Shown piece by piece: positions 8,991-20,036 of a stretch of 64,000 nt of DNA. How positions within the stretch are numbered: position 1 is the stretch's first letter; every line of letters starts with the position of its first letter. Both the position numbers and the translations under genes were made by a program. The stretch comes from Brevundimonas sp. UBA5713 (GTDB lineage Bacteria > Pseudomonadota > Alphaproteobacteria > Caulobacterales > Caulobacteraceae): NCBI RefSeq assembly GCF_002419815.1, contig NZ_DIGV01000018.1, positions 136,107-200,106 of the forward strand, given 5' to 3'. The notes beneath the pieces were generated by a model. The model did no database searches and was not told where the DNA came from. It worked only from the letters and a program-made list of their open reading frames with translations.

Positions 8991-10303
8991 TTCGTGAGCA
9001 GCTCCACGGCAGCTTGCAGCGACAGGGTTTGTTTTTCACCGGTGGCGCGGCGCTTCAGTTCAACCACGCCATCGGCCAGGCCCTTGGGACCAATGACCAG
9101 TTGCCACGGAATACCGATCAGGTCGGCGGTGGCGAACTTGCCGCCCGGACGCTCGTCCGTGTCGTCGTACAGCACGTCCTTGCCGGCAGCTTCCAGCAGT
9201 TTGACGGCCTCTTCACACGCAGCAGAGACGGCTTCGTCGCTGTTGCGCATCGAGATCACGGCCACGTCGAACGGCGCGACCGAGTCCGGCCAGATGATGC
9301 CCGCGCTGTCGTGGCTGGCTTCGATGATGGCACCCAGCAGGCGCGATACGCCAACACCGTACGAGCCCATGTGGACTTCGGTGTCCTTGCCATCCGGACC
9401 GGCGACCTTGGCCTTCATCGGGGCCGAGTATTTGGTGCCGAAGTAGAAGATGTGGCCCACCTCGATGCCGCGAGCCGACAGGCGGTCGGCCTCGGCGGTT
9501 TCGCTTTCGAAGCGCGCCGCGTCATGCATTTCCTCGGTGGCAGCGTACAGGGCGGTGCGCTCGTCAAAGACGGCGTTCAGTTGCTCGACGCTCAGGTCGT
9601 GGCCCGGAGGAGCCATTTCCACCAGTTTGCGGTCGCAGAAGACTTCGCTCTCGCCGGTGTCGGCCAGCACGATGAACTCGTGCGACAGGTCGCCGCCGAT
9701 CGGGCCGGTGTCGGCGCGCATCGGCACGGCCTTCAGGCCCAGACGCGAGAAGGTGTTCAGATAGGCGGCAAACATACGCTTATAGGCGATGCGCGCCGAC
9801 GCTTCGTCGATGTCGAACGAATAGGCGTCCTTCATCAGGAACTCGCGGCCACGCATAACGCCAAAGCGCGGACGGCGCTCGTCGCGGAACTTCCACTGGA
9901 TGTGGAAGAGGTTCAGCGGCAGCGACTTGTAGGATTTGACGTAGCCACGGAAGATGTCGGTGACCATTTCCTCATTGGTCGGGCCGTACAACAGCTCGCG
10001 CTCGTGACGGTCGGTGATGCGCAGCATCTCCGGGCCATAGGCGTCATAGCGGCCCGACTCGCGCCACAGGTCTGCCAGTTGCAGCGTCGGCATCAACAGC
10101 TCGACGGCACCGGCCTTGGTCTGCTCTTCGCGGACGATGTTTTCAATCTTGCGTAGCACGCGAAGACCCAGCGGCAGCCACGCATAGATGCCTGCGGCCT
10201 CCTGCTTGATCATGCCCGCTCGCAGCATCAGCTGATGCGAGACGATCTGGGCGTCAGAGGGGGCTTCCTTGAGGGTCGGCAGAAAATAGCGCGACAGACG
10301 CAT
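8987..10303 (-). CDS. proS: Prolyl-tRNA synthetase (short alphaproteobacterial form)
   Basis: The start is the ATG at 10303 ([15 protein letters not shown]), giving 438 residues; the extra upstream residues in the open frame are not family-like. It is a class II aminoacyl-tRNA synthetase with motif 2 near [21 protein letters not shown] (shown here in part) and a C-terminal anticodon-binding domain. At about 440 residues it lacks the editing insertion of the 570-residue E. coli enzyme, which is the usual state in alphaproteobacteria. It attaches proline to tRNA-Pro in the cytoplasm. Its stop overlaps the Lol permease start by 4 bp, so the two are probably one transcript. Confidence 0.96.
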   Translation of the reverse strand: MRLSRYFLPTLKEAPSDAQIVSHQLMLRAGMIKQEAAGIYAWLPLGLRVLRKIENIVREEQTKAGAVELLMPTLQLADLWRESGRYDAYGPEMLRITDRHERELLYGPTNEEMVTDIFRGYVKSYKSLPLNLFHIQWKFRDERRPRFGVMRGREFLMKDAYSFDIDEASARIAYKRMFAAYLNTFSRLGLKAVPMRADTGPIGGDLSHEFIVLADTGESEVFCDRKLVEMAPPGHDLSVEQLNAVFDERTALYAATEEMHDAARFESETAEADRLSARGIEVGHIFYFGTKYSAPMKAKVAGPDGKDTEVHMGSYGVGVSRLLGAIIEASHDSAGIIWPDSVAPFDVAVISMRNSDEAVSAACEEAVKLLEAAGKDVLYDDTDERPGGKFATADLIGIPWQLVIGPKGLADGVVELKRRATGEKQTLSLQAAVELLTK

Positions 10304-10410
10304 GAGGGTAGGCTTTCCTGAAACTAGTTCAGCGTGATTAGCGCGTGCCGGAAGGGCGTGGCAACGCGCGGACTGGAAAAAGGGCGATGCGGACCGTTCG
10401 GTTCCGCCGA

Positions 10411-10683
10411 TTACAACGCCGGCAGACGAGAGGTGTCGATATCCGGAATCGGCATGATGCCCGTCCACACCACGCCCACAATGATGGCCCAGATAATGGC
10501 CGAAACCCAGGTGGTGGTGATGAACTTCTTCTTCAGATTGGGGTTCGCAGGAGCGCCCCACTGGCTGCCATCGGTCGGCGGCGCATCCACCTGATCGCGC
10601 ATCCCGATGGGCAGGATCATAAACAGCACGATCCACCACGTCGTCAGATAGATGGCGACAAGCGTAAACGGGCCTAACGGCAT
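10411..10683 (-). CDS. DUF1467 family small membrane protein
   Basis: The start is the ATG at 10683 ([17 protein letters not shown]), giving 90 residues. There are two membrane helices (about residues 5-25 and 55-78) around a short polar loop, with the conserved segment [14 protein letters not shown]. The family has no known function but sits next to proS and RNase J in many alphaproteobacteria, as it does here. The proS gene begins 107 bp downstream. Confidence 0.82.
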   Translation of the reverse strand: MPLGPFTLVAIYLTTWWIVLFMILPIGMRDQVDAPPTDGSQWGAPANPNLKKKFITTTWVSAIIWAIIVGVVWTGIMPIPDIDTSRLPAL

Positions 10684-10767
10684 GAACTCAGCCTCACTTT
10701 GTTCAAAGCTTGGGTGACGCCGCGCTCGGCTCGGCGTAAATGGCGACACCCCTATTCAGGACCTGTC

Positions 10768-11124
10768 ATGCCACAAATCACGCTCGAACACTCCACCCAT
10801 TTCGACAGCGCCGATTTTCGCGCGCTGGCGTTGGAAATCCATAACCTGTGCGTCGAACATACCGGTGCAACGCTGGCGTCGTGCAAGACCCGCGTGGTGC
10901 GGGCCGAAAACCTGATCATTGCGGACGGATCGCCCGATCAGGCCATGGTTCACTGTGATCTGCGCATTCTCAGCGGGCGCACGCCGGAACAGAAACTGGC
11001 GCTGGGCAAGGCCGTGCAGGACACCATGGTCAAGCACCTGACCCAGTATGATGGGCCGCGCCAGATTTCTGTAGAGATCGTCGATCTGGATAAGCCCAAC
11101 TATCACAAGGTGACAGCGGGCTGA
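10768..11124 (+). CDS. 5-carboxymethyl-2-hydroxymuconate delta-isomerase-like tautomerase
   Basis: The start is the ATG at 10768 (MPQITLEHS), which leaves Pro2 as the N-terminal residue after methionine removal, the catalytic base of the tautomerase superfamily. The 118-residue protein shows RVVRAENLIIADG and HCDLRILSGRTPEQK, matching the CHMI family. In homoprotocatechuate breakdown that enzyme isomerises 5-carboxymethyl-2-hydroxymuconate. No other genes of that pathway are nearby, so the substrate here is uncertain. It is the only plus-strand gene inside the long minus-strand nuo-rnj-proS-lol block. Confidence 0.82.
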   Translation: MPQITLEHSTHFDSADFRALALEIHNLCVEHTGATLASCKTRVVRAENLIIADGSPDQAMVHCDLRILSGRTPEQKLALGKAVQDTMVKHLTQYDGPRQISVEIVDLDKPNYHKVTAG

Positions 11125-11137
11125 TCCAAATCAGGCC

Positions 11138-11476
11138 TTACGGGTGCGGGCGGCCAATGCCATAGCGGGCCGCCCAGTAAGGCAGGATGTTCTCATCCTT
11201 CAGATAGCGGGCACCGGTGGCCTCGCTGACCAAGGCGTCGGGCCAGTCGAACTCACCGTCCAACACCAGCATCGGGCAGGACTGGTCAGCCTCGCCCACC
11301 ACCTCGACGACCGCTGCACGCGGACGCGGGTGATCCACACGGATCACCTCTGTCACATCCTTCAGGCGAGGATAGAGGTTCAGCACCCCCTCGATCACCG
11401 CGCCGGGCGGGCAGTACCACGGACCGCCCTGATCATCGAACCAGTCAGGGTTCAGCAGAAAAAGACGGTCCGCCAT
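11138..11476 (-). CDS. DUF3088 family protein
   Basis: The start is the ATG at 11476 (MADRLFLLNPDWFDD), which overlaps the RNase J stop by one base and so is probably coupled to it. The 112-residue protein carries the YCPPGAVIEGVLNLYP segment and the conserved DHPRPRAAVVEVVGEADQS region of DUF3088. The fold resembles a thioredoxin/glutaredoxin-like N-terminal domain in shape only, and the catalytic Cys-x-x-Cys is missing. Function is unknown. Confidence 0.75.
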   Translation of the reverse strand: MADRLFLLNPDWFDDQGGPWYCPPGAVIEGVLNLYPRLKDVTEVIRVDHPRPRAAVVEVVGEADQSCPMLVLDGEFDWPDALVSEATGARYLKDENILPYWAARYGIGRPHP

Positions 11477-13146
11477 TACAGCCTCAGCACCACGGTTTCG
11501 ACGATAGGACGACGGCCCCAAACCTTCTGGCTGGCCTTTTTCAAGGTGCGCGCCACGGCCTGTTCGACCACCATCTCGTCCTCGAGGGCCGAGCCCTTGA
11601 GGTTGGTGACCACATCTTCGACGCGCTCGGCCAGATCGTCCAGCACGTCTTCAAGTTTGTGCTTCTCATCGCCCGGCAGGCCGATTGAGCGGATGTCGAT
11701 GTCGCTGACAATCTTGCCGCGACGGTCCAGCGCGAACGACACAATCAGCATGCCGTTGTTGGCCGCGTGACGGCGCTCACGCAGGGCTTCGCCCTGCTCT
11801 TCCACCATCATGCCGCCATCGACGAACAGACGACCGGCGGGCACTTCGTCGATGATCTCGACCATGCCGGGGGCCAGCCGCACCATGTCGCCGTTGCGCG
11901 GGGTGCAGGTTTGCGGAATGCCCAGATCGCGGGCCAGATTGGCGTGCTCGATCAGGTGACGGCGCTGACCGTGGGTGGGCACGGCGATGGTGGGACGCGC
12001 CCACTCATACATCTGGCGCAGTTCGGCACGGCACGGGTGACCCGAGACGTGGATGCCGGGGCTGTCCTTCTCGGTGTAGATGCGCACGCCCTTCTCGGCC
12101 AGCTTGTCCTGAAGGCGAGCGATGGCCAGCTCATTGCCCGGGATCACGCGCGAGGAGAAGATGCAGTGGTCGCCCTGCCCCAGTCGCACGAACGGGTGGG
12201 TGCCATCGGCGATACGCGATAGCGCCGCGCGGTCTTCGCCCTGAGAGCCGGTGCACAGATACAGAATCTTGTCCGCAGGCCAAACCTTGGCTTCTTCCTC
12301 GGACAGGAACTGCACATCCTTCAGCATGCCGACCGTCTTGGCAGCGGCGGTGATGCGGTGCATCGAACGGCCTGCCAGTGCCACACGGCGGCCAGCCATC
12401 TCGGCAGCGTGAATCACGCTGTCCATGCGCGCCACGTTCGAGGCGAAGCAGCCAACAGCCACGCGGCCTTTCAGCGGAGTAATCAGCTCCACCAGCTTTT
12501 GGCGCACGTCACCTTCCGACCCCGCCATGCCCTCAACGAAGACGTTGGTGGAATCGCAGACCATGGCCAGCACGCCCTCATCGCCCAGTTGGCGGATGAA
12601 GGCCTCATCGGTGCGCTCGCCCACGACCGGCTGGTCGTCCAGCTTCCAGTCGCCGGTGTGCAGCACAGTGCCCAGCGGGGTCTTGATCGACAGGCCGTTC
12701 GGCTCGGCAATCGAGTGCGTCAGGGTGACATAGGTCACCTCGAACGGGCCGAGGTTCACCTTGCCGCCCAGTTCGACCTCGTTCAGCTCTGCGTCGTCCA
12801 GCAGATTGCGGTCGCGCAGCTTTTCACGGATCAGGAAGGCGGTGAACGGCGTGGCATACAGCGGGGCCTGAATGCGCGGCAGCAGCCAGGCCAGTGCACC
12901 GATGTGGTCTTCGTGCGCGTGGGTCAGCACAATGCCCAGAATTTCCTCGCCTTCGAGGAAGGCAGGATCGGGCACGATAACATCCACGCCCGGCGTCGAC
13001 TGGTCACCGAAGGTGACGCCGACATCGACGATAATCCATTTGCGGTCATGCTCGGGGCCAAAGCCGTAAGCATTCAAATTCATACCGACCTCGTTCGAGC
13101 CGCCCAGCGGCAGGAAAACGAGTTCGTCTTGGTTTACTTGGGTCAT
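11476..13146 (-). CDS. rnj: Ribonuclease J
   Basis: A 556-residue metallo-beta-lactamase/beta-CASP nuclease. The metal-binding motif is THAHEDHIGA at about residue 77. A beta-CASP region (residues about 215-370) and the C-terminal SGHPCRAEL...PTHGQRRHL part complete the RNase J core. The enzyme has 5'-3' exonuclease and endonuclease activity in rRNA maturation and mRNA decay. It lies 7 bp downstream of coaX, within the nuo-birA-coaX-rnj run that is conserved in many alphaproteobacteria. Confidence 0.95.
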   Translation of the reverse strand: MTQVNQDELVFLPLGGSNEVGMNLNAYGFGPEHDRKWIIVDVGVTFGDQSTPGVDVIVPDPAFLEGEEILGIVLTHAHEDHIGALAWLLPRIQAPLYATPFTAFLIREKLRDRNLLDDAELNEVELGGKVNLGPFEVTYVTLTHSIAEPNGLSIKTPLGTVLHTGDWKLDDQPVVGERTDEAFIRQLGDEGVLAMVCDSTNVFVEGMAGSEGDVRQKLVELITPLKGRVAVGCFASNVARMDSVIHAAEMAGRRVALAGRSMHRITAAAKTVGMLKDVQFLSEEEAKVWPADKILYLCTGSQGEDRAALSRIADGTHPFVRLGQGDHCIFSSRVIPGNELAIARLQDKLAEKGVRIYTEKDSPGIHVSGHPCRAELRQMYEWARPTIAVPTHGQRRHLIEHANLARDLGIPQTCTPRNGDMVRLAPGMVEIIDEVPAGRLFVDGGMMVEEQGEALRERRHAANNGMLIVSFALDRRGKIVSDIDIRSIGLPGDEKHKLEDVLDDLAERVEDVVTNLKGSALEDEMVVEQAVARTLKKASQKVWGRRPIVETVVLRL

Positions 13147-13153
13147 ACAGTCC

Positions 13154-13957
13154 TTAACGGAGGTTGTTCCGCCGCCAGATTTCCAAAAGGCCGCGGATGG
13201 TCAGGTCCGGATCAAACCGGTCAATTGTGTTGCTCGCCCCTTCGAACAGGGACGCGACGCCGCCGGTACCCACCACGGTCATCGGACGTCCCCACTCCGC
13301 CTTGATGCGCGCCACCAGTCCGTCAATGAGGCCCACATAGCCCCAGAAGACCCCCGATTGCATCGAGGTGACTGTGTCGCGGCCGATCACAACGGAAGGG
13401 CGTTGAATAGCGATGCGCGGCAGTTTGGCTGCCGCTTCGTGCAGAGCCTGCACGGAAAGATTGATGCCCGGCGCGATGACGCCGCCCTCGAAGGCCCCTT
13501 GGCCCGGCGCGTCACCGGCTGAAACGATATCAAATGTGGTGGCCGTACCGCTGTCGATCAACAGCAGGTCACCAGAATAAGTTGTCAGCGCACCAATCGC
13601 GTTCACCAGACGGTCGGCACCGGCCTCGCTAGGCTTGGGGATACGCACCTCGATACCCAAGTCGGCATTCTCGCCGATGACCAGAGGGTTAACCTCCAGA
13701 TAGCGGCGCGACAGGTTGCGCAGATTGAAGATGGATTGCGGCACGACAGACGAGATGATGCAGCCGTCCATGTCCGTCATATTCAGGCGACGGCCGGTCT
13801 TGGCGCTCATCAGCTCGAACAGCTGGTGCAGCCAGACGGCGTATTCATCGGCTGTGCGTGTGGCTTCGGTCGCCGTGCGCCATTGGGCAATCCAGCTCTC
13901 GCCATCGTGGACGGCGAAGAGCGTATTGGTGTTGCCTTGTTCAATCGCCAACAGCAT
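13154..13957 (-). CDS. coaX: Type III pantothenate kinase
   Basis: CoaX phosphorylates pantothenate in the first step of coenzyme A synthesis and, unlike type I kinases, is not inhibited by CoA. The 267-residue protein has the ASKHA-fold motifs: phosphate 1 as AIEQGNTNT (Glu where most family members have Asp), [11 protein letters not shown], and DSGTATTFD. The C-terminal [13 protein letters not shown] completes the fold. I recall the same EQGNT variant in Caulobacter. The gene overlaps birA by one base. Confidence 0.94.
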   Translation of the reverse strand: MLLAIEQGNTNTLFAVHDGESWIAQWRTATEATRTADEYAVWLHQLFELMSAKTGRRLNMTDMDGCIISSVVPQSIFNLRNLSRRYLEVNPLVIGENADLGIEVRIPKPSEAGADRLVNAIGALTTYSGDLLLIDSGTATTFDIVSAGDAPGQGAFEGGVIAPGINLSVQALHEAAAKLPRIAIQRPSVVIGRDTVTSMQSGVFWGYVGLIDGLVARIKAEWGRPMTVVGTGGVASLFEGASNTIDRFDPDLTIRGLLEIWRRNNLR

Positions 13958-14703
13958 CAGCCGTTATCTCCGAAAAATACATCGCCCGCAGAGATAATGC
14001 GAATCGAGCCATCCGCCAGCTTCAGCCGAAGCGAACCATCAGCCTCTACCCCGTCGGCGGTGCCGTGCAGCGTCTCGTGGGTCAGACGCGCGATGCACGG
14101 CCCAAAAAGGCCCGGCGTGCGATCGATCCATGCCTGACGCACCGGTCCGAAGCCTTGGGTCTGCCAAACCGACAGCCAGTGATCAAAGCGTTCGGCCAAA
14201 TGCTTTGCACCGGTTTCGAAATCCGGCGGCGACAAATGATCGGCGGACAGATGCTCGGCAATCGCGGTGGCGGGGCGCTCGGTGCTCACAGGCGCGGCCT
14301 TGAGGTTCACCCCAATACCAATGGCCACCCACAGCCCCCCTGCCCCCAGCGATCCGCTTTCCAACAGCACGCCGGACACCTTGCGGCCATCCAGAAGCAC
14401 ATCATTGGGCCATTTGATCGAAACCAGACTGGGCGGCACATAGTGCGCGACCAGATCATAGACAGCCAGCGCCGACACAAAGGTCAGCTGCGAGGCATCC
14501 AGAGGCGATTTATCGAGGGTAAGAAGCAGGGTCTGGGCCAGATTGCCCGTCGGCATTTCCCAGACACGGCCCCTGCGCCCGCGCCCTTCGGTTTGGCGTT
14601 GGGCCGCGATCCACAGGGGACCGAACTCGCCAGCCTCGGCGCGCCTGCGCGCTTCGGCATTGGTCGAGTCGATCTCCTGCAGGATCAGGACCGGAGCCGC
14701 CAA
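13957..14703 (-). CDS. birA: Biotin--[acetyl-CoA-carboxylase] ligase
   Basis: BirA attaches biotin to the biotin carboxyl carrier protein. The 248-residue protein has the nucleotide-binding loop GRGRRGRVW near residue 40 and [25 protein letters not shown] catalytic core (KWPND at about residue 90). It has no N-terminal winged-helix domain, so it is a monofunctional ligase and not a biotin-operon repressor. It follows nuoN by 6 bp and is probably expressed from the complex I transcript. Confidence 0.94.
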   Translation of the reverse strand: MAAPVLILQEIDSTNAEARRRAEAGEFGPLWIAAQRQTEGRGRRGRVWEMPTGNLAQTLLLTLDKSPLDASQLTFVSALAVYDLVAHYVPPSLVSIKWPNDVLLDGRKVSGVLLESGSLGAGGLWVAIGIGVNLKAAPVSTERPATAIAEHLSADHLSPPDFETGAKHLAERFDHWLSVWQTQGFGPVRQAWIDRTPGLFGPCIARLTHETLHGTADGVEADGSLRLKLADGSIRIISAGDVFFGDNG

Positions 14704-14709
14704 GGCTCC

Positions 14710-16152
14710 TTAACCTACGCCCACGCCAGCGGCCGCAGCCTTGGTCAGCGGCTCCAGCCAGGTCAGCGCCACGATCACGATCGGGAAGCTGAAGGCTGCA
14801 GCCAGCCAGCCCACGTATTGCGGGACAGCCGGAGCCTTGTCGGTGGCGATGTCCGAAGCCGGAGCGTCGAACCACATCGTCTTGATGATGCGCAGATAGT
14901 AGAAGGCAGCCACAACCGAGGCGACCAGACCGGCCGCACCGGCCATCCAGTAGCCTGCGTCAGCGGCAGCGCCGAAGACGAAGAACTTGCCCCAGAAACC
15001 CGACAGCGGCGGAATGCCGACTGCCGACAGGGCCAGTACAGTCAGCGCGATCGCCGTCAGCGGACGGTCCTGCTTCAGGCCAGCCAGATCGCCGATGTTG
15101 CGGATCGGACGACCGCCGCGGCTCAGCGACAGCAGAATGGCGAAGAAGCCGAACTGGTCGATGACGTACAGGGTCATGAACATCAGCATGGCCTGGATAC
15201 CCAGTTCGGTACCCGTAGCGACGCCCAGCAGGGCATAGCCGATATTGATGATCGACGAGTACGCCAGCAGGCGCTGGATGTCTTTTTGCAGCAGACCGCC
15301 GAACGAACCGACCGCGAAAGAGATCAGCGAGATCAGGATCACGACCTGAGCCCATTGGTCATGCGCCAGATTGAAGCCGTCGACCAGCACGCGGGCGATC
15401 AGCACCATGGCGGCAACCTTGGGTGCCGTGGCGAACAGAGCCACGACCGGGGTCGGCGCGCCTTGGTACACGTCAGGCGTCCACATGTGGAACGGCGCAG
15501 CCGAGACCTTGAACGCCAGACCGGCAATCAGGAAGACCAGACCGAAGATCAGGCCAACGCTCGGAGTAGCCGAGGCGAAGGCGGCGATTTCGTCGAACTT
15601 CATCGAGCCCGCGAAGCCGTAGATCAGGCTCGCACCATACAGCAGCAGACCCGACGACAGGGCACCCAGCACGAAATACTTCAGGCCCGCTTCGGACGCC
15701 GTCAGGCTGTCACGACGGTAGGCGGCCAGCACGTACAGAGCCAGCGAGTGCATTTCGATGCCGATGTACAGCGAGATCAGGTCGCCCGACGACGCCATCA
15801 TGCCCATACCGACCGAAGCCAGCGTGATCAGGACAGGGTATTCGAACTTGGCGATGTTGTTGCGATGCATCCAGCCATCGCCCAGCACAATGGCCACAGC
15901 CGCCGACAGGAAGATAACGGCCTTGCCGTACACTGCCATCGGGTCGGCGATGTAGGTGCCGTTGAAGGCCTGACCCAGCGGGCCGGTAACGGTCAGAGCC
16001 GTCGCGACCAGCAGCAGCAGGACAGACAGGCCCGAGACCAGACGGGTGGACTTCTCACCGCCGAACGCGCCGACCATGAGAAGGACCAGACCGCCAACCG
16101 CGAGAGTAATCTCGGGGGCGGCCAGTTGGAGTGCGGAGGACAAATCAGTCAT
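14710..16152 (-). CDS. nuoN: NADH-quinone oxidoreductase subunit N
   Basis: A 480-residue antiporter-like membrane subunit of complex I with about 14 hydrophobic helices. The conserved lysine-bearing segments FKVSAAPFHMWTPDVYQGAP and LAYSSIINIGYALLG are present. NuoN forms one of the three proton channels in the membrane arm. It is the last nuo gene in the operon and lies 7 bp after nuoM; birA follows. Confidence 0.96.
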   Translation of the reverse strand: MTDLSSALQLAAPEITLAVGGLVLLMVGAFGGEKSTRLVSGLSVLLLLVATALTVTGPLGQAFNGTYIADPMAVYGKAVIFLSAAVAIVLGDGWMHRNNIAKFEYPVLITLASVGMGMMASSGDLISLYIGIEMHSLALYVLAAYRRDSLTASEAGLKYFVLGALSSGLLLYGASLIYGFAGSMKFDEIAAFASATPSVGLIFGLVFLIAGLAFKVSAAPFHMWTPDVYQGAPTPVVALFATAPKVAAMVLIARVLVDGFNLAHDQWAQVVILISLISFAVGSFGGLLQKDIQRLLAYSSIINIGYALLGVATGTELGIQAMLMFMTLYVIDQFGFFAILLSLSRGGRPIRNIGDLAGLKQDRPLTAIALTVLALSAVGIPPLSGFWGKFFVFGAAADAGYWMAGAAGLVASVVAAFYYLRIIKTMWFDAPASDIATDKAPAVPQYVGWLAAAFSFPIVIVALTWLEPLTKAAAAGVGVG

Positions 16153-16159
16153 TATGCTC

Positions 16160-17647
16160 TCACCCGCCGATGGCTGCGCGATAGGCGGTGGTCAGGGCCT
16201 CAACCGAAGGCCCCGTGATGTCGAGGATGGCGTTCGGGTACAGACCCAGAGCCACGGTGCCGATAATCAGCGGCACGAACAGCAGCAGCTCGCGCTTGTC
16301 GATATCGGTGATGCCTTCCAGCTTCGGATTGGTGATCGGGCCGTACATGACGTTACGGAACAGCGTCAGGGCGTACACCGCCGAGAAGATCACGCCCGAG
16401 GCCGCAATCAGAGCCGTCCAGGTCGAGACCTGATAGGCACCGGTCATGGTCAGCACTTCACCAATAAAGCCCGAGGTGCCCGGCAGGCCAACGTTGGCCA
16501 TGGTGAACAGCAGGAAGATGGCTGCGAACCAAGGCATGCGGGCCGTCAGACCGCCGTAGAAGGCGATTTCACGGGTGTGCATGCGGTCGTAGACCACGCC
16601 GACGCAGAGGAAGAGCGCGCCAGAAATCAGGCCGTGGCTGAGCATCTGGAACACGGCACCCTGCACGCCTGCGTCGTTACCGGCGAAGATACCCATGGTC
16701 ACGAAGCCCATGTGCGCGACCGACGAATAGGCGATCAGCTTCTTGATGTCGGTCTGACGGAAGGCGACCAGCGAGGTGTAGACCACGGCGATCACCGACA
16801 GCGCGAACACCAGCGGGGTGAACATCTCCGACGCCTGCGGGAACATCGGCAGGTTGAACAGGATGAAGCCATAGCCGCCCAGCTTCAGCAGGATACCGGC
16901 CAGAATGACCGAGCCTGCGGTCGGAGCCTGAACGTGGGCGTCCGGCAGCCAGGTGTGCACCGGCCACATCGGCATCTTCACCGCGAACGAGGCGAAGAAG
17001 GCGAGCCACAGCAGCGGCTGAACCGACGGCGCGAAGTCATAGGTCTTCAGTTCAGGAATGCTGGAGGTGCCGGTCTCGTGGAACATCCACAACATGGCCA
17101 GCAGCATCAGAACCGAACCCAGCAGGGTGTACAGGAAGAATTTGTACGAAGCGTAGATGCGGTTCGCGCCACCCCAGATGCCGATAATCAGATACATCGG
17201 GACCAGAGTGCCTTCGAAGAACATGTAGAAGAGGAACAGGTCCAGCGAGGTGAACACGCCGATGACCAGGGTCTCCAGGATCAGGAAGGCGGTCATATAT
17301 TCGACGACGCGGTGCTCGATCGACTTCCAGCTGGCGATCACACAGATCGGCATGAGGAAGGCGGTCAGCAGCACGAACAGGATCGAGACCCCGTCAACGC
17401 CCAGATGATAGGCCGCACCGGCGAACCACGGCGCGTACTCAACGAATTGGTACGCGGTGTTCGACGGGTCGAACTGTGCCGTCAGCAGAATGGAGACCGC
17501 GAGCACGACGAGTGTCGTGCCCAGCGCGATCCAGCGGGCGGCCGGGGCCGCGGCTTCCTTGGTGCCCTTGTTCAGGAGGCTGGCGACCACAATGGCCGCC
17601 GCACCCAGAAGCGGCAGGAAGGTTACGATGCTCAGAATGTGAGGCAC
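16160..17647 (-). CDS. nuoM: NADH-quinone oxidoreductase subunit M
   Basis: I set the start at the GTG at 17647 ([15 protein letters not shown], read as Met), because the longer frame would run 136 bases into nuoL and a GGGGAG sequence lies 10 bp upstream of this GTG. The product is 495 residues, a proton-pumping antiporter-like subunit with [19 protein letters not shown], split here as the conserved helix 7-8 motif, and [13 protein letters not shown]. It sits in the inner membrane between NuoN and NuoL. Confidence 0.95.
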   Translation of the reverse strand: MPHILSIVTFLPLLGAAAIVVASLLNKGTKEAAAPAARWIALGTTLVVLAVSILLTAQFDPSNTAYQFVEYAPWFAGAAYHLGVDGVSILFVLLTAFLMPICVIASWKSIEHRVVEYMTAFLILETLVIGVFTSLDLFLFYMFFEGTLVPMYLIIGIWGGANRIYASYKFFLYTLLGSVLMLLAMLWMFHETGTSSIPELKTYDFAPSVQPLLWLAFFASFAVKMPMWPVHTWLPDAHVQAPTAGSVILAGILLKLGGYGFILFNLPMFPQASEMFTPLVFALSVIAVVYTSLVAFRQTDIKKLIAYSSVAHMGFVTMGIFAGNDAGVQGAVFQMLSHGLISGALFLCVGVVYDRMHTREIAFYGGLTARMPWFAAIFLLFTMANVGLPGTSGFIGEVLTMTGAYQVSTWTALIAASGVIFSAVYALTLFRNVMYGPITNPKLEGITDIDKRELLLFVPLIIGTVALGLYPNAILDITGPSVEALTTAYRAAIGG

Positions 17648-17652
17648 GAGGC

Positions 17653-19719
17653 TCAGGCTCCCCACGTGAAGATGGCGAAGGCAAGGAACGCGGCCACGCC
17701 AATCAGCATCACGAATGCATAGAAGTAAACGAAACCGGACTGGAAGCGCGACAGGAAGCCGCCCGACTTCAGCGAGGCCCAAGCCGCGCCGTTCGGACCC
17801 AGACCGTCGATGATCTTCACGTCGCCCACCTTCCAGAAGAAGTCGCCCAGAGCCTTGGTAGCCTTGACGAAGGTGACGTTATAGAGCTCGTCCCAGAACC
17901 ACTTGTTGTACAGGAAGGTGTACAGCGGGCCCTTCTTGGCGGCCATGTCCTTGGCGGCACCTTCCTTCACGACATAGAGCCAGAAGGCAGCGAACGTACC
18001 GATCAGGGTCACGATCAACGGCGACCACTTCACCCACAGCGGCACATAGTGGCTCTGGTGAAGGACGTGGTTGGCTTCAGCCGTGAAGATCGAGCCACGC
18101 CAGAAGGCTTCCTGCTCGTAACCCACGAAGTGCGGGTAGAAGATCCAGCCTGCGAACACAGCGCCGACAGACAGCACGAGCAGCGGCAGGATCATCACCA
18201 GCGGGCTTTCGTGCGGCTTCAGCGGACCATGGTGATGAACGTCGTGCGCGTGATCATCGTGCGCAGCATGGTGATCGTCATGAGCGTGAGCATGGGCTTC
18301 GTCGTGGTGCGCGCCCTCCTCTTCCTTCCACTGCGGTTTGTTGTGGAAGGTCATGAATACCAGACGCCACGAATAGTAGGCGGTCAGCAGAGCCGCTGAC
18401 AGGCCGATCACGAAGGCGAACATGGCGAACACCGAATGGCCTTCGGTGAACGAGGCAAAGGCGCTCTCGATGATCGAGTCCTTCGAATAGAAGCCAGCAA
18501 AGCCCCACAGACCCGGAATGCCCAGACCGGTGATGGCAATCGTGCCGATCATCATGGTTGCATAGGTGATCGGCAGCAGCTTCATCAGGCCGCCCATCTT
18601 ACGCATGTCCTGTTCGTGGTGCATGCCGTGGATCACCGAACCGGCGCCCAGGAACAGCAGAGCCTTGAAGAAGGCGTGGGTGAACAGGTGGAACATGGCC
18701 GACTGGTACGAGCCCACACCGATGGCGAAGAACATGTAACCCAGCTGCGAGCAGGTCGAGTAAGCGATGACGCGCTTGATGTCGTTCTGCATCATGCCGA
18801 CGGTGGCAGCGAAGATCGCCGTGATACCGCCGATGATGGTGATGAACTGGGCCGCGATCGGAGCGTGTTCGTACAGCGGCGACAGCAGGCAGACCATATA
18901 GACGCCGGCGGTCACCATGGTGGCAGCGTGGATCAGTGCCGACACAGGGGTCGGGCCTTCCATCGCGTCCGGCAGCCAGGTGTGCAGCAGAAACTGCGCC
19001 GACTTACCCATGGCACCGATGAACAGCAGCAGACCGGCCAGATCCAGAGCGGACCAGGTAAAGCCGAGGAAGTCCCAACCGGTACCAGCCTTGGCTTCGA
19101 TCAGCGGGAACAGCTTGTCGAACTCGATAGTGCCGAACATCCAGAAGATGGTCATCATGCCGAGCAGGAAGCCGAAGTCACCCACGCGGTTGACGACGAA
19201 GGCCTTGATCGAGGCCGCCGTGGCCGACGGCTTCTTATACCAGAAGCCGATCAGCAGGTACGACGCCAGACCCACGCCTTCCCAGCCGAAGAACATCTGC
19301 AGGAAGTCAGCGGCCGTCACCAGCGACAGCATCATGAAGGTGAACAGCGACAGATAGGCAAAGAAGCGCGGACGGCTGTCGTCCTCCTTCATATAGCCCC
19401 AGCTGTACAGGTGAACGAGCGCCGAGACACTGGTCACCACGATCAGCATGGTCGCCGACATGGCATCGATGCGGATCGACCAGTTCGATTGGAAGTCACC
19501 GACGTGGATGAACGGCAGCAGCTTGACGGTGAAGGCTTCCAGCCCACCCCAGGTCCACTGGCTGAACACAATCCACGAGACAAGGCACGAGAAGAACAGC
19601 AGGCCGGTCGTCACTGCCTGAGAGGCAATGTCGCCGATCCGGCGTCCGAAGAAGCCAGCAATCATCGCCCCCAGCAGCGGGGCGAAGACGCCTAGAATGA
19701 CGAGAGTTTGGATAGACAC
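17653..19719 (-). CDS. nuoL: NADH-quinone oxidoreductase subunit L
   Basis: A 688-residue membrane subunit at the distal end of the complex I membrane arm, carrying a proton channel and the long lateral helix. The conserved [20 protein letters not shown] and [13 protein letters not shown] motifs are present. Between C-terminal helices (DNA 18211-18309) there is a low-complexity loop with 14 histidines interspersed with Asp and Ala (for example [18 protein letters not shown]). This is an unusual insertion relative to E. coli NuoL and could bind metal. Confidence 0.96.
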   Translation of the reverse strand: MSIQTLVILGVFAPLLGAMIAGFFGRRIGDIASQAVTTGLLFFSCLVSWIVFSQWTWGGLEAFTVKLLPFIHVGDFQSNWSIRIDAMSATMLIVVTSVSALVHLYSWGYMKEDDSRPRFFAYLSLFTFMMLSLVTAADFLQMFFGWEGVGLASYLLIGFWYKKPSATAASIKAFVVNRVGDFGFLLGMMTIFWMFGTIEFDKLFPLIEAKAGTGWDFLGFTWSALDLAGLLLFIGAMGKSAQFLLHTWLPDAMEGPTPVSALIHAATMVTAGVYMVCLLSPLYEHAPIAAQFITIIGGITAIFAATVGMMQNDIKRVIAYSTCSQLGYMFFAIGVGSYQSAMFHLFTHAFFKALLFLGAGSVIHGMHHEQDMRKMGGLMKLLPITYATMMIGTIAITGLGIPGLWGFAGFYSKDSIIESAFASFTEGHSVFAMFAFVIGLSAALLTAYYSWRLVFMTFHNKPQWKEEEGAHHDEAHAHAHDDHHAAHDDHAHDVHHHGPLKPHESPLVMILPLLVLSVGAVFAGWIFYPHFVGYEQEAFWRGSIFTAEANHVLHQSHYVPLWVKWSPLIVTLIGTFAAFWLYVVKEGAAKDMAAKKGPLYTFLYNKWFWDELYNVTFVKATKALGDFFWKVGDVKIIDGLGPNGAAWASLKSGGFLSRFQSGFVYFYAFVMLIGVAAFLAFAIFTWGA

Positions 19720-19727
19720 GGTCCCAA

Positions 19728-20036
19728 TCAGCCCTTCATCACAGAGGCGTCGTCCACAGCGATATCGCCGCGGTTACGGAAGAAGGTCACAAGAATGGCC
19801 AGACCGACGGCGGCCTCTGCCGCGGCAACGGTCAGCACGAACATCGCCATCAGCTGACCCTCGACATTGCCGAGGTAGGTCGAGAAGGCGACGAAATTGA
19901 TGTTCACCGCCAGCAGGATCATCTCGATCGACATCAGGATGATGATGATGTTCTTGCGGTTCACGAAGATGCCGAACACACCGATGGTGAACAGGATGGC
20001 GGCAACCGCCAGATAGTGTTGGAGCGAGATGTCCAT
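19728..20036 (-). CDS. nuoK: NADH-quinone oxidoreductase subunit K
   Basis: A 102-residue protein with three transmembrane helices and the conserved acidic residues of the proton path ([13 protein letters not shown] and [11 protein letters not shown]). It is an integral membrane subunit of complex I. The gene overlaps the end of nuoJ by one base. Confidence 0.96.
   Translation of the reverse strand: MDISLQHYLAVAAILFTIGVFGIFVNRKNIIIILMSIEMILLAVNINFVAFSTYLGNVEGQLMAMFVLTVAAAEAAVGLAILVTFFRNRGDIAVDDASVMKG

Noticed and set aside
13858..16218. A 786-codon plus-strand frame opposite birA and nuoN
   Set aside because: Arg/Gln/Asp-rich translation without domains, antisense to confident genes.
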